From UBA830 sp002295635 (GTDB taxonomy: Bacteria > Pseudomonadota > Alphaproteobacteria > MPNO01 > UBA830): DNA of 64,000 nucleotides. The notes below the pieces were generated by a model. That model did not search any database and was not told the origin of the DNA. It was given only the letters and a program-made list of their open reading frames with translations. Location: assembly GCA_002295635.1 (NCBI GenBank), contig DBHK01000003.1:107477-171476 (forward strand). The letters run 5' to 3'. Shown piece after piece: positions 24,431-33,456 of the stretch (positions within the stretch are counted from its first letter, which is position 1; each line of letters opens with the position of its first letter). Both the position numbers and the translations under genes were made by a program.

Positions 24431-25782
24431 CTGGTTGTAACGGACCCAGCAACAAGTCCAATATTCCCGAACTAATTTCACCGATAGAATTCTCGGGCCT
24501 GATGTCGGCAGCTGACCCATTTGAAACTGGCGAAACTATCGCCGTTGCCGTCTCTGGGGGTGCAGACAGCTTGGCACTTTTGATTCTTGCGACCGACTGG
24601 GCGGCCGCAAGAAAAATTTCGTTAAATGCGTTGACTGTTGACCATGGTTTGCGAGCAGATTCTGCTGACGAAGCAGCGCTTGTCGGACGCTGGTGCCGTG
24701 AGATGGAAATATCACATCATATCCTCTGCTGGACGGGTGAAAAACCCGCCTATGGAATTCAGGCAGCTGCTCGTCGGGTAAGATACGCGCTTCTGGAGGA
24801 TTGGTGTGTACGTCACGGGGTGGGAGATCTGCTGGTCGCGCACACCGAAAATGATCAGGCAGAGACGTTTCTTTTGCGAATGAGTAGAGGCAGCGGACCA
24901 AATGGTCTGGCGGCAATGCCTCTGGTATCTAAGCGTGACCGTATCCGGATTGTCCGCCCGTTTCTGGCGGTTGGTCGAGCTCGGTTGGAGGCTACGGTAA
25001 GAGCAAGCGGGTATTCATGGGTAGAGGACCCCGGCAACAAAGACAGACGCTTCGCACGGGTTCGAATGCGGGAACGCCTAAACGAACTTGCGGAGCAGGG
25101 CATTGGACCGGCATCAATCGCCGGCACAGCACGGATCTTCGGTCGACTAAGGTTAGCAAGAGAGCAAAGGATCGCGGATCTTGCTAATAATTTAGTCACC
25201 CTTTATCCAGAGGGATATGCGTTCGTCGATAGACAGGGCCTGATTGCTGCCGATCCAGAGATTGCTGCGGCTATGGTTGCGGCTCTCGTGACCCAAATCG
25301 GCGGGCGCGAATACGCACCCAAGCGTCTCCGTAGCGCAAGGCTTTTCGATTTTCTTAGCGATCCCTGTAGGATTGGTACTCGAACATTGGGTAACTGCAT
25401 TATTTCGGTTAACGAAACGGAGGTCCGTCTTTACAGGGAATACGAGACTATCTCGGATACAGTGGCGGTTTGTTGTTCATGCCAAGTGGTATGGGATAAT
25501 CGATTCTTGATCAATTTAAAGCCGTCGAATGCGCCGTTGGATTCTGTCATATCTGCGCTAGGCCGAGACGGATGGGAAGCGATTGCGGCGGACATTTCCG
25601 AACAGAACCGACGTATTCCCGGCCCATCGCGTTACAGTTTGCCTGCCATTCGTCGCGGCACAAATATTCTTCAGGTTTGGCACCTTGGCTACCGATCGTC
25701 TCAAATTCTTGAAAACATTGTTGAAAATGCGGTATGCAGACCCCGTTCTCCAATTTCGGGGCCGCTGTTTTGGGTTGCTTAA
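24421..25782 (+). CDS. tilS: tRNA(Ile)-lysidine synthase
   Basis: The 453-residue N-type ATP pyrophosphatase has the P-loop SGGADS (45-50), followed by LTVDHGLRADS and VAHTENDQAETFLLR, all typical of TilS. It converts C34 of the AUA-reading isoleucine tRNA to lysidine, an essential step in decoding. The C-terminal domain is divergent but present. It starts inside cpoB. An internal ATG at M28 (MSAADPFETGE) could be the true start. Confidence 0.93.
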   Translation: MPVTGCNGPSNKSNIPELISPIEFSGLMSAADPFETGETIAVAVSGGADSLALLILATDWAAARKISLNALTVDHGLRADSADEAALVGRWCREMEISHHILCWTGEKPAYGIQAAARRVRYALLEDWCVRHGVGDLLVAHTENDQAETFLLRMSRGSGPNGLAAMPLVSKRDRIRIVRPFLAVGRARLEATVRASGYSWVEDPGNKDRRFARVRMRERLNELAEQGIGPASIAGTARIFGRLRLAREQRIADLANNLVTLYPEGYAFVDRQGLIAADPEIAAAMVAALVTQIGGREYAPKRLRSARLFDFLSDPCRIGTRTLGNCIISVNETEVRLYREYETISDTVAVCCSCQVVWDNRFLINLKPSNAPLDSVISALGRDGWEAIAADISEQNRRIPGPSRYSLPAIRRGTNILQVWHLGYRSSQILENIVENAVCRPRSPISGPLFWVA

Positions 25783-25868
25783 CCGATGAAGAGCATTATG
25801 TATATCAAACACAACAGATATGAGTACATGACGGAGCATCTCCGATTTGTCCTCGGGATATAGGAACA

Positions 25869-27800
25869 TTGAATAATTTCGGTAAAAACATAGTTCTCTG
25901 GGCGATTATTATTCTTCTTCTTTTTGCTCTTTTCAATTTGTTCCAGCAGCCATCAGAATCCAGCGGTCAGTCGGGTTTGCCTTATTCGACATTTCTCGCC
26001 GAAGTGCAGGGTGGACAAATCGAAAAGGTCACGATTAGGGGGCGCTCAATTTCCGGTGTGCGTAAAGATGGTCGTTCCTTCTCTACCTATGCACCAAATG
26101 ATCCAAATCTGATCGATAAGCTCGATAAAACTGGTGTTATCGTGAATGCGGCTCCAGCGGATGACGGGTCTCCGTCTCTCCTGAATATTCTTATATCTTG
26201 GTTCCCGATGCTGCTTCTGATTGGTGTTTGGATTTTCTTTATGCGGCAGATGCAAGGCGGCGGGGGTAAGGCGATGGGTTTCGGTAAGTCGAAGGCTCGC
26301 CTTCTGACTGAACGTGCCGGCCGTGTCACATTCGAGGATGTCGCTGGAATTGAAGAGGCGAAGCAGGAACTTGAAGAGGTTGTTGAATTCCTTCGTGATC
26401 CCCAAAAATTTCAGCGACTTGGTGGTAAAATCCCAAAAGGCGTACTGTTAGTTGGCCCGCCAGGCACCGGTAAAACCCTTCTCGCCCGAGCGATCGCGGG
26501 CGAGGCCAATGTCCCATTTTTCACCATTTCGGGTTCAGACTTCGTAGAGATGTTCGTCGGAGTTGGAGCCAGCCGCGTGCGCGATATGTTCGAACAGGGC
26601 AAGAAAAATGCACCCTGTATAATATTCATCGATGAGATCGATGCCGTTGGTCGACATAGAGGCGCTGGACTAGGGGGCGGAAACGATGAACGAGAGCAGA
26701 CTCTCAACCAATTACTGGTTGAAATGGACGGTTTTGAGGCCAATGAAGGAGTGATCTTGATTGCCGCCACCAACCGTCCGGACGTTCTCGACCCCGCGTT
26801 GTTGCGACCGGGACGTTTTGACCGACAGGTAGTCGTGCCCAATCCCGACGTTCTTGGGCGCGAGCAAATTCTTAAAGTCCATATGAAGCAGGTGCCACTA
26901 GCGCCAGACGTAGACGCCAAGGTTATTGCCCGCGGAACCCCGGGCTTTTCCGGCGCGGATCTTGCCAATCTAGTTAACGAAGCAGCGCTTCTCGCCGCGC
27001 GAAAAAATAAACGTTTGGTTACCATGGCCGAGTTTGAGGATGCCAAAGACAAGGTGATGATGGGGGCTGAAAGGCGGTCCATGGTCATGACAGAAGATGA
27101 AAAGAAACTTACTGCCTATCACGAAGCTGGCCACGCGCTCGTAGCTCTTTCCGTGCCGAAGCACGATCCACTGCATAAAGTGACGATCATCCCGCGTGGC
27201 CGAGCGCTCGGTGTGACGATGTCGTTACCGGAGCGTGACAAATACTCCATGACCAAAGTTGAAATGACGTCAAAGCTAGCGATGATGTTCGGCGGACGCG
27301 TCGCCGAGGAGTTAATCTTTGGAGATGAAAACGTTACTACTGGCGCTGGCAATGATATTCAGCAGGCAACAAGTTTAGCGCGGAGTATGGTTACCGAATA
27401 CGGTTTTTCCGAGAAGCTTGGCCCTCTTCGTTATTCTGCTAATGAGGAAGAGATTTTCTTAGGTCACTCTGTAACCCAGCAAAAAAATATGTCTGATCAA
27501 ACCGCCGATATGATCGACTCTGAGGTGCGCGGACTGATTGAAGAAGCCGAAAAGACAGCACGTCGAATTCTCTCTGAACGGGCCGATGATTTAGAAAAAA
27601 TTGCGACTGCGTTGCTAGAATTCGAGAATCTCTCAGGCGACGAAATTGATGCGCTTTTGAGGGGCGAGGAGATAGTTCGTGTTACATCAGATGATCCGCC
27701 GAGCGGGTCGGGTAGGAAGTCGTCCGTGCCCACATCAAGCAAGAAGAAACGTGGCGAAGGGTCGGGCGGAATGGAGCCCCAACCACAGCCCGGAACCTGA
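25869..27800 (+). CDS. ftsH: ATP-dependent zinc metalloprotease FtsH
   Basis: The 643-residue membrane protease has two helices (about 8-24 and 107-125). Its AAA module carries Walker A GPPGTGKT (196-203), Walker B IIFIDEIDAVG and the second region of homology RPGRFDRQVVVPNPD. The protease site is HEAGH at about 418. It degrades membrane and regulatory proteins, including LpxC and sigma-32 in model species. The start is TTG (MNNFGKNIVLW), behind AGGA. The tilS-ftsH-folP-glmM order is common in Alphaproteobacteria. Confidence 0.96.
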   Translation: MNNFGKNIVLWAIIILLLFALFNLFQQPSESSGQSGLPYSTFLAEVQGGQIEKVTIRGRSISGVRKDGRSFSTYAPNDPNLIDKLDKTGVIVNAAPADDGSPSLLNILISWFPMLLLIGVWIFFMRQMQGGGGKAMGFGKSKARLLTERAGRVTFEDVAGIEEAKQELEEVVEFLRDPQKFQRLGGKIPKGVLLVGPPGTGKTLLARAIAGEANVPFFTISGSDFVEMFVGVGASRVRDMFEQGKKNAPCIIFIDEIDAVGRHRGAGLGGGNDEREQTLNQLLVEMDGFEANEGVILIAATNRPDVLDPALLRPGRFDRQVVVPNPDVLGREQILKVHMKQVPLAPDVDAKVIARGTPGFSGADLANLVNEAALLAARKNKRLVTMAEFEDAKDKVMMGAERRSMVMTEDEKKLTAYHEAGHALVALSVPKHDPLHKVTIIPRGRALGVTMSLPERDKYSMTKVEMTSKLAMMFGGRVAEELIFGDENVTTGAGNDIQQATSLARSMVTEYGFSEKLGPLRYSANEEEIFLGHSVTQQKNMSDQTADMIDSEVRGLIEEAEKTARRILSERADDLEKIATALLEFENLSGDEIDALLRGEEIVRVTSDDPPSGSGRKSSVPTSSKKKRGEGSGGMEPQPQPGT

Positions 27801-27831
27801 CGGTTTGTCGGCTTTCTGACGGACTATATTC

Positions 27832-28908
27832 GTGAGAGGAGCATCCGGCTTTGGTGCTGACCGAACCCTCTCTGGTTCCGGTCTTGTTGTTAATCCGGTT
27901 GGATTGCTATCAGGCAGGGCTGCAAAATCGGCGGTTGCTGCTGGGATGGCGTCGCCCCTTGCCGGGGGGCGGATAGCCTTCACTCATTGTGAAATTCTAG
28001 AGTCCGATGGTTTGGGGAAAGTTAATGGGCGATTTTCTTCTGCAGTTGAAGTAGGAATTGATCTATCATCCTTAACTGGTTCAAGGGCACCCTTTGCAGG
28101 GCATTATCTCGTAAGGCCGCTACTTATGGGTGTGATTAACGTAACCCCCGACAGTTTTTCTGATGGAAACGACTATCCGGATTCCGCGCGGGCGATTGCC
28201 CATGCCGATGCACTGATAGATGCCGGTGCAGATGTACTAGATATTGGAGGTGAATCCACACGTCCTGGGGCTGCGCCCGTAGGTGTAAAGGAAGAATGTA
28301 AACGTATCCTGCCCGTCATCGAGGCAGCAGTGGCGGCTGGCGTGACTGTATCTGTTGATACCCGGCATGCAGAGACTATGCGTGTTGCAATTGAAGCCGG
28401 AGCTAAGATTGTTAACGATATTACTGCGTTGACCGACGATGACACTGCTCTGAAAACGGTAGCGGAATCTGGGGTTTCCGTTATCTTAATGCATATGCAA
28501 GGCAAGCCGGAAAATATGCAGGACAACCCTTGCTATGGGCTCGCATCCTTCGACGTCTATAACTGGTTGAGGGCGCGTATCGACGCCTGTTTGAAGTCGG
28601 GTATTTTGCCGGACAAAATTGCCGTGGACCCCGGGATTGGCTTCGGCAAGGCTGATACACATAACATGGAGATTCTCAATCGCGTGGGGCTTTTCCATGG
28701 GCTCGGCTGCGCCGTGGCGGTCGGCGTGTCCCGTAAGAGTTTTATCGGAAGAATTGGTGGTATTGAAACACCTAAGGAGCGGTTGCCTGGTACCATAGCC
28801 GCAACCGCGATAGCGCTATCGCGTGGCATACAGATTCACCGGGTGCACGACGTTGCGGCGATACGTCAGGCCATCGCAATCTGGGAGGCGCAATACGACA
28901 ACGGGTGA
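27832..28908 (+). CDS. folP: Dihydropteroate synthase with N-terminal extension
   Basis: The 358-residue protein carries the DHPS core from about residue 95: LLMGVINVTPDSFSDG, DIGGESTRPGA, SVDTRHAETM, NDITAL, DPGIGFGK and GVSRKSFIGRIGG. It condenses p-aminobenzoate with hydroxymethyldihydropterin pyrophosphate. The extra 90 or so N-terminal residues are Gly/Ala/Ser-rich and less conserved in appearance. The start is a GTG at 27832 in a weak context. The frame is continuous, so the extension is probably translated, but a start nearer the core cannot be excluded. Confidence 0.93.
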   Translation: MRGASGFGADRTLSGSGLVVNPVGLLSGRAAKSAVAAGMASPLAGGRIAFTHCEILESDGLGKVNGRFSSAVEVGIDLSSLTGSRAPFAGHYLVRPLLMGVINVTPDSFSDGNDYPDSARAIAHADALIDAGADVLDIGGESTRPGAAPVGVKEECKRILPVIEAAVAAGVTVSVDTRHAETMRVAIEAGAKIVNDITALTDDDTALKTVAESGVSVILMHMQGKPENMQDNPCYGLASFDVYNWLRARIDACLKSGILPDKIAVDPGIGFGKADTHNMEILNRVGLFHGLGCAVAVGVSRKSFIGRIGGIETPKERLPGTIAATAIALSRGIQIHRVHDVAAIRQAIAIWEAQYDNG

Positions 28909-28937
28909 ATTATGAGGTACTTATTGCTATACACCCC

Positions 28938-28970
28938 TTGACAACGCCGACTACAAAAGGGTTTCGGCGT
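28938..28970 (+). promoter_or_regulatory. Possible glmM promoter/leader element with inverted repeat
   Basis: TTGACA at 28938-28943 is a perfect -35 hexamer, but no good -10 box stands 16-18 bp downstream. Directly after it, ACGCCGA (28944-28950) and TCGGCGT (28964-28970) form a perfect 7-bp inverted repeat. The element lies 25 bp ahead of the glmM ATG and could be an operator or a leader hairpin. Confidence 0.3.
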
Positions 28971-28995
28971 AATAGATCTAGCTGAGCAGTCATAT

Positions 28996-30342
28996 ATGGC
29001 GCGTAATTATTTTGGAACGGACGGTATTCGAGGTCTGGCAAATACAGATCCGATGACGGCGGGGGTCGCACTTCGGGTTGGTATGGCGGCAGGCTGTATA
29101 TTCACTCGAGGTGCGCATCGGCATTCGGTGGTGATTGGAAAGGATACCCGTCTATCCGGTTACATGCTTGAACCTGCACTAGCGGCCGGATTTGTTGCAA
29201 TGGGCATGGATGTCACATTTGTCGGACCAATGCCGACGCCGGCAGTTGCGATGCTAACCCGCAGCCTTCGTGCGGATCTGGGCGTAATGATTTCTGCATC
29301 GCATAATCCATTTCATGATAACGGAATTAAGCTGTTTGGTCCTGATGGATACAAGCTATCCGACGATGTCGAGGAACAAATTGAGAAAATGATCGAGAGC
29401 GACATGCAGGGCAATTTGGTTGACCCTGCGTATCTCGGTCGGGCTAAACGTTTAGACGATTCTGAAGGTCGATATATCGAGTTTGTCAAAAATACTTTTC
29501 CTAAGGGCCATCGGCTCGACGGGCTGAAAATCGTCGTCGACTGCGCCAACGGCGCAGCGTACAAGGTCGCGCCAACGGCCCTTTGGGAACTAGGCGCAGA
29601 CGTGGTGACCCATGGGGTTGAGCCCAACGGTCTTAACATCAATGACCATTGCGGTAGTAGTGACCCGATTGATATGTGCGACTTGGTGCGCAAACACGGC
29701 GCGGATATAGGTATAGCGCTTGATGGAGATGCGGACCGGGTCTTGATTGCGGATGAGACCGGCACCCTGCTTGATGGCGATCAACTGATGGCTACCGTCG
29801 CAGAATCATGGCAGCGAAAGGGAAAATTGACCGGGGATGGTATTGTCGCCACGGTAATGTCAAACCTTGGGCTTGAGCGCTATCTGCGCGACATCGGTCT
29901 AAAGCTGGAACGTACTCAGGTTGGTGATCGGTACGTTGTTGAGCATATGCGGGCGCACGGTTTCAATGTTGGTGGTGAACAGTCTGGTCATATCGTTCTC
30001 AGTGAATACACAACCACAGGAGACGGCCTCATCGCAGGCCTCGAAGTTTTGGCCGCGCTAGTCGAGACTGGGCGGACCGTCAGTGAAATTGGACGCCATT
30101 TCGATCCATTGCCGCAGATTCTGGAAAACGTAGCATTTTGTGGCCCCTCCCCCCTAGATTATTCAGTGGTTAAAACAGCCGTAAAAGAGGCCGAATCCAG
30201 ACTGGGCGAGACTGGTCGTGTCTTGATCCGAAAATCGGGAACGGAACCGATGATACGTGTCATGGCTGAAGGCGAGGACCAGAAAATAGTGCAGAGCGTC
30301 GTGAATGATATCGTCTCGGCGATCGAACAGGCTTCCGGCTAG
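28996..30342 (+). CDS. glmM: Phosphoglucosamine mutase
   Basis: The 448-residue protein begins YFGTDGIRGLAN. It has the active phosphoserine loop ISASHNPFHDNGIK (Ser102), the metal-binding DGDADR and the C-terminal phosphate-binding RKSGTEPMIRVM. It converts glucosamine-6-phosphate to glucosamine-1-phosphate for UDP-GlcNAc, feeding peptidoglycan and lipid A. The length matches the family. Confidence 0.96.
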   Translation: MARNYFGTDGIRGLANTDPMTAGVALRVGMAAGCIFTRGAHRHSVVIGKDTRLSGYMLEPALAAGFVAMGMDVTFVGPMPTPAVAMLTRSLRADLGVMISASHNPFHDNGIKLFGPDGYKLSDDVEEQIEKMIESDMQGNLVDPAYLGRAKRLDDSEGRYIEFVKNTFPKGHRLDGLKIVVDCANGAAYKVAPTALWELGADVVTHGVEPNGLNINDHCGSSDPIDMCDLVRKHGADIGIALDGDADRVLIADETGTLLDGDQLMATVAESWQRKGKLTGDGIVATVMSNLGLERYLRDIGLKLERTQVGDRYVVEHMRAHGFNVGGEQSGHIVLSEYTTTGDGLIAGLEVLAALVETGRTVSEIGRHFDPLPQILENVAFCGPSPLDYSVVKTAVKEAESRLGETGRVLIRKSGTEPMIRVMAEGEDQKIVQSVVNDIVSAIEQASG

Positions 30343-30349
30343 CCAAAGA

Positions 30350-31153
30350 ATGAGAGGACGCGTCCTTATAGCGGCAGGTTCTGACTCCGGTGGCGGAGCT
30401 GGTATCCAGGCAGATATCAAGACTGTAACAGCTCTGGGCGGGTTCTGTGCGACGGCTATAACTGCACTGACCGCGCAGAACACGTTAGGGGTTCATGATA
30501 TTTCTTCAGTTGAGACCAGTTTTATTCAGACCCAGATGCGAGTAGTCCTCAATGATCTCGGAGCTGATTGTCTAAAAACCGGCATGTTACATAGTCCAGA
30601 TGTAATAAACGGGGTCTGCGACGTCTTAGAAGCCGAGGCGAAGAGCATACCGCTAGTGGTAGATCCGGTAATGGTTGCGAAGGGTGGTGCAACTCTTCTG
30701 GATAATGACGGGATTTCCACATTGCGCGGCCGGTTGTTGCCATTGGCCAGCTTGATAACGCCGAATATTCCCGAGGCAGAAAACCTGTTAGGAAATTCTA
30801 TCCAAGGACTGGATGAAATGAAATTCGCGGCGGAGGCGATTGTCGGGATGGGTCCTGCTGCGGTTTTAATCAAAGGGGGGCATATGGACGGTAATACGTT
30901 GACCGATATTTTGTTCGATGGTGAGAACTTCTATCTGTTTGAGACCGAGAGAATCGATACTGTCCACACGCATGGTACTGGTTGCACCATGGCATCCGCG
31001 ATAGCAACAGGACTAGCTCAGGGAATTTCTCTACCGAATTCTGTTGAACTTGCCCAAGCCTATGTTGTGGAGGCAATCCGTGGTGCCCCGGGTTACGGTC
31101 AGGGACATGGTCCTATTGACCATGGTCATACCGTATCTCCCTATGCGCCTTAA
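30350..31153 (+). CDS. thiD: Hydroxymethylpyrimidine/phosphomethylpyrimidine kinase
   Basis: The protein of about 267 residues shows the ribokinase-like ThiD motifs: AGSDSGGGAGIQADIKT at the N-terminus, DPVMVAKGG, TPNIPEAE and the anion hole HTHGTGCTMASAIA. It phosphorylates HMP twice to HMP-PP, the substrate of ThiE. I choose ATG 30350 (MRGRVLIAAGSD), 7 bp after the glmM stop, because upstream codons overlap glmM. It is probably cotranscribed with glmM. Confidence 0.93.
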   Translation: MRGRVLIAAGSDSGGGAGIQADIKTVTALGGFCATAITALTAQNTLGVHDISSVETSFIQTQMRVVLNDLGADCLKTGMLHSPDVINGVCDVLEAEAKSIPLVVDPVMVAKGGATLLDNDGISTLRGRLLPLASLITPNIPEAENLLGNSIQGLDEMKFAAEAIVGMGPAAVLIKGGHMDGNTLTDILFDGENFYLFETERIDTVHTHGTGCTMASAIATGLAQGISLPNSVELAQAYVVEAIRGAPGYGQGHGPIDHGHTVSPYAP

Positions 31154-31232
31154 AAAGTGTTAGTTAGCAGCTGGAATAGACTCCACGTAAATTTTTATGA
31201 TTAGAGGCCATTGCCCTATCTCTATCCCTAAA

Positions 31233-31733
31233 TCAGTCGTCCTCTGAGCCGCGCGCCGTAAAAACGCGCTGTCGGTCATCTTCGGAAATCATATTGGTCA
31301 GCACATCGCGGAATCCCTGCACCGCTTCGACACCAGCATCGCGGTAAGCATCTGCGAAACGTTGACGTTGGCTTTCTGACAACTGCCGTTCAAGCTTAAT
31401 ACCAACGTCGGTTAGTTCTAATAATCGCTGGCGGCGGTCGCTAATACCCTTGCGCTGTACTATAAAACCCTCCCGAACAAGCTGCCCAAGAACGCGGGAC
31501 AAGCTCTGTTTGGTAATTTTTAAAATGGCAAGTAGTTCGGATACGTTGATCCGTGGGTTGCGACCAACGAAATATATAACCCGATGATGTGCTCGTCCGA
31601 ATCCGTATTCCGACAGGATTGCATCAGGTTCCGCCGTAAAATCGCGATAGGCAAAATATAACAACTCAATACCCTGACGAATGTCCTCTTCGCGCAGGAA
31701 CAACGGATTAAATCCTGATTTTATGTCAGTCAT
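31233..31733 (-). CDS. MarR family transcriptional regulator
   Basis: A 166-residue winged-helix protein with the MarR core NVSELLAILKITKQSLSRVL (recognition region, about residues 65-90) and the wing IVQRKGISDRRQRLLELT. I choose ATG 31733 (MTDIKSGFNPL) because the frame beyond it runs into the divergent promoter. It is divergent from the aminotransferase at 31822, which it may regulate. The ligand is unknown. Confidence 0.88.
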   Translation of the reverse strand: MTDIKSGFNPLFLREEDIRQGIELLYFAYRDFTAEPDAILSEYGFGRAHHRVIYFVGRNPRINVSELLAILKITKQSLSRVLGQLVREGFIVQRKGISDRRQRLLELTDVGIKLERQLSESQRQRFADAYRDAGVEAVQGFRDVLTNMISEDDRQRVFTARGSEDD

Positions 31734-31821
31734 ATTGACATATATGCCTTTTAATGTTACGAACTGCAACCCTCTTTCGCAATAATATGATGTCAGGCGC
31801 CCGCGCTGGAGTATTAATCGC

Positions 31822-32700
31822 ATGGTCAACTTCGACGAACAGGATGGCTACATTTGGTATAATGGAGAGCTAGTTCCTTGGCGGGAGACAAAGTTGCACG
31901 TACTTTCGCATGGTCTCCACTATGCAAGCTGTGTGTTCGAGGGTGAACGAGTATACAACGGTGAAGTATTTAAACTTAGAGAACATACTCAGCGCTTAAT
32001 AGATTCCGGAAAAGAACTCGGTTTTGAAATTCCTTATTCACTGGAGGAATTAGAGGGGGCGACGCGAGATACCGTTGCGTCTCAAGGATACCCGGACGCT
32101 TATGTCCGGCCTGTGGCATGGCGAGGTAGCGAAATGATGGGCGTGTCCGCTCAGGAAACGACCATTAACGTCGCAATCGCTGTTTGGGAATGGCCATCAT
32201 ATTTTTCACCCGAGGCCCGCATGCGCGGTATTCGTCTTAAAACGTCTAAATGGCGGCGCCCTGATCCCCAAACAGCGCCGGTCCATGCCAAGGCAGCTGG
32301 ACTATATATGATCTGTACCTTGTCAAAGCACGAGGCCGAGGCAGAGGGCTGGGACGACGCACTTATGTTGGACTGGCGAGGTCGGGTAGCCGAATCTACC
32401 GGTGCTAATATTTTTCTCGTTCAGAACGATAGCATTCATACACCAACCCCCGACTGTTTCCTCGATGGTATAACGCGCAGGACCGTGATCGAGCTCGCTA
32501 ATGATCGCGGTATTGAAGTCATAGAACGTACTATTTTGCCGGATGAGCTAAAAAAGACAGACGAGGTTTTCGTTACTGGTACGGCCGCAGAGGTGACACC
32601 GGTCGGCCAGATCGATGAATACAATTTTCATGTTGGTTTGATAACGCGCACGCTGTTAGAGGATTACGATGAGTTGGTCCGCTGTAGTAGGGAGGCCTGA
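31822..32700 (+). CDS. ilvE: Branched-chain amino acid aminotransferase
   Basis: The 292-residue class IV PLP transaminase shows HVLSHGLHYASCVFEGERVY, the PLP lysine in PVHAKAAGLYM (about residue 157), AESTGANIFLV and EVFVTGTAAEVTPV. It transfers amino groups between Leu/Ile/Val and 2-oxoglutarate. A D-amino acid aminotransferase or ADC lyase is less likely given the EVTPV ending. It is divergent from the MarR gene, with 88 bp between starts. Confidence 0.9.
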   Translation: MVNFDEQDGYIWYNGELVPWRETKLHVLSHGLHYASCVFEGERVYNGEVFKLREHTQRLIDSGKELGFEIPYSLEELEGATRDTVASQGYPDAYVRPVAWRGSEMMGVSAQETTINVAIAVWEWPSYFSPEARMRGIRLKTSKWRRPDPQTAPVHAKAAGLYMICTLSKHEAEAEGWDDALMLDWRGRVAESTGANIFLVQNDSIHTPTPDCFLDGITRRTVIELANDRGIEVIERTILPDELKKTDEVFVTGTAAEVTPVGQIDEYNFHVGLITRTLLEDYDELVRCSREA

Positions 32701-32738
32701 GTGAGCGATAAGCTTTCCTCTGTAGGTGAGGACCACTT

Positions 32739-33200
32739 CTAGCGTTTATCCATCCGTAGCCAGCGGTCGGAAGCGGCGCAATCCTCTTCCAGAGGCTCCA
32801 CCCACTTCGCACCGGATTCCATGTTTTCCAATTTCCAGAACGGGGCTTTGGTCTTCAGCCTGTCGATTAGGAACTGACAGCTTTCTAGCGATGACTCACG
32901 ATGTGATGATGCTGTAACAACCAAAACGATACGTTCGCCCGGTACTAACTTTCCGTGTCGGTGTATGATAAGGACATCTTGAAGCGGCCAGCGTTCGCGC
33001 GCTTCGACTTCAAGACGTTTTAAATGTTTTTCCGTCATGCCGGGGTAATGTTCAAGGGTCATCGAGGTGATTTTTTCATCCCCTGCGTGATCGCGCACTA
33101 GCCCGACGAAAATGCCAAGGCCGCCTATCTCAGTGTTTTTGGCGGTCAATTGCGAGATTTCTATACCGATATCAAAATCTTCTTTCTGGACCCTGATCAT
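32739..33200 (-). CDS. moaE: Molybdopterin synthase catalytic subunit MoaE
   Basis: The 153-residue protein contains GIFVGLVRDH, MTLEHYPGMTEKHL, HRHGKLVPGERIVLVV and the active-site region APFWKLE. It pairs with MoaD, whose thiocarboxylate supplies the sulfur to precursor Z to make molybdopterin. It is the last gene of the leftward uvrC-pgsA-mobB-moeA-moaD-moaE run. moaA, moaB and moaC are not in the window. MsrP, a user of the cofactor, is at 48136-49113. Confidence 0.94.
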   Translation of the reverse strand: MIRVQKEDFDIGIEISQLTAKNTEIGGLGIFVGLVRDHAGDEKITSMTLEHYPGMTEKHLKRLEVEARERWPLQDVLIIHRHGKLVPGERIVLVVTASSHRESSLESCQFLIDRLKTKAPFWKLENMESGAKWVEPLEEDCAASDRWLRMDKR

Positions 33201-33204
33201 CCTG

Positions 33205-33456
33205 TCAGCCCCCAGTCATCGGTGGAAACAGAGCGACCTCGTCTTCATTTCGGACGAGAGTGTCGGGGGGTACAATTTCATGATTGACCGCCGCCCTAAT
33301 TGCGCCAGAATCTTCAAACGCATATGCATAGCCTTTGCCGCGTAATTTAAGCCATTCGATAAGATCAGCGACGGTCTCAATATTAGCTGGAAGTTGAAGC
33401 GTCTCCGTATCATGGCCAATACGTGATCGCACCCAGCCGAAATAAAGTATTTGCAT
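33205..33456 (-). CDS. moaD: Molybdopterin synthase sulfur carrier subunit MoaD
   Basis: The 83-residue ubiquitin-fold protein starts MQILYFGWVRSRIG and ends PPMTGG. The terminal Gly-Gly is the site of thiocarboxylation. It lies 4 bp from moaE and overlaps the end of moeA by one base, so the three genes are tightly coupled. Confidence 0.94.
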   Translation of the reverse strand: MQILYFGWVRSRIGHDTETLQLPANIETVADLIEWLKLRGKGYAYAFEDSGAIRAAVNHEIVPPDTLVRNEDEVALFPPMTGG

